Below, piece after piece: positions 58,366 to 58,460 of a DNA stretch of 58,460 nucleotides (positions within the stretch are counted from its first letter, which is position 1; each line of letters starts with the position of its first letter). The translations under genes were made by a program, and so were the position numbers. Source of the DNA: Chryseobacterium flavum. Its GTDB lineage: Bacteria; Bacteroidota; Bacteroidia; Flavobacteriales; Weeksellaceae. The stretch is taken from contig NZ_QNUE01000019.1 in the NCBI RefSeq assembly GCF_003385595.1, forward strand, positions 1 through 58,460, in the 5' to 3' direction. The notes beneath the pieces were generated by a model. It made no database searches. It saw only the letters and a list, made by a program, of their open reading frames with translations, and was not told the origin of the DNA.

Positions 58366-58460
58366 ATGGGCGTATTTTTTTGTAACTCATATTTTTCAAT
58401 GAATTTTTTTTTTTTAGATTATATTTTTGAGTTATTATGGTAGAATAAAGCAAAGGAAGG

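Noticed and set aside
1..58460. CRISPR array, rRNA or tRNA genes, complete insertion sequence
   Set aside because: No regular spaced repeats, no rRNA core sequence, no cloverleaf that I could fold and no transposase were seen.

Overview
The window is an AT-rich chromosomal stretch of a Bacteroidota bacterium, most likely a Flavobacteriia member close to Chryseobacterium. Four things support this: type IX secretion (T9SS) C-terminal sorting domains on two secreted proteins; many start codons sitting 14-30 bases behind a TAnnTTTG box, the -7 element of Bacteroidota promoters; weak or absent Shine-Dalgarno sequences; and the gene families present (GH92, DASS plus SdhCAB, DUF3060, BON lipoproteins, OmpA-free outer-membrane barrels). 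I see no rRNA, tRNA, CRISPR array, prophage or complete insertion sequence. The window reads as core or near-core chromosome with small accessory pockets.

Layout. 0-4.5 kb: end of an unknown gene, malate dehydrogenase, then a two-gene photoreceptor operon (bacteriophytochrome kinase, then the heme oxygenase that makes its biliverdin). 4.8-12 kb: secreted Ntn amide hydrolase, a structured intergenic leader, then a tight five-gene operon of porin, DASS dicarboxylate carrier and SdhC-SdhA-SdhB. 12-17.3 kb: cyclase-family metalloenzyme, a membrane protein with an internal duplication, a 37-kDa-type nucleoid-associated protein, a pocket of two small-membrane-peptide plus soluble-protein pairs, and a lipoprotein. 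17.3-24.6 kb: secreted thioredoxin, an AraC-DoxX-cupin set, an acyltransferase-like membrane protein, a decayed di-heme cytochrome c peroxidase, a divergent DUF3291/HxlR pair, and an erythromycin-esterase-like protein.

24.7-38.5 kb: dnaK, a T9SS-exported M43 metalloprotease, the ppk1-ppx polyphosphate operon, an epimerase-like protein overlapping a 49-residue membrane peptide, a 1012-residue multidomain T9SS protein, DUF3060 plus an orphan barstar-domain protein, and the Fe-S genes nfu and mrp. 38.8-49.7 kb: GH92 mannosidase, DAACS symporter plus PhyH dioxygenase, two BON-domain proteins, an outer-membrane barrel protein and a CocE/NonD hydrolase. 49.7-58.5 kb: alkylation repair (AlkB and an AraC-Ogt fusion), polyamine synthesis (speA and speB flanking an opposing HAD gene), a lipoprotein tyrosine phosphatase, overlapping thiN and cobalamin adenosyltransferase genes, a lipoprotein and a DinB-fold protein.

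How parts work together: the porin-DASS-SdhCAB operon could carry C4-dicarboxylates across both membranes and oxidise or reduce them at the quinone pool. BphO supplies biliverdin to BphP. Ppk1 and Ppx make and degrade polyphosphate. SpeA and SpeB convert arginine to agmatine and then putrescine. AlkB and Ada-like proteins repair alkylated bases. No single spectacular new system is evident. The items most worth a second look are the structured leader before the porin, the duplicated small-protein cassettes at 15.3-16.5 kb, and the barstar-domain protein without a visible toxin.
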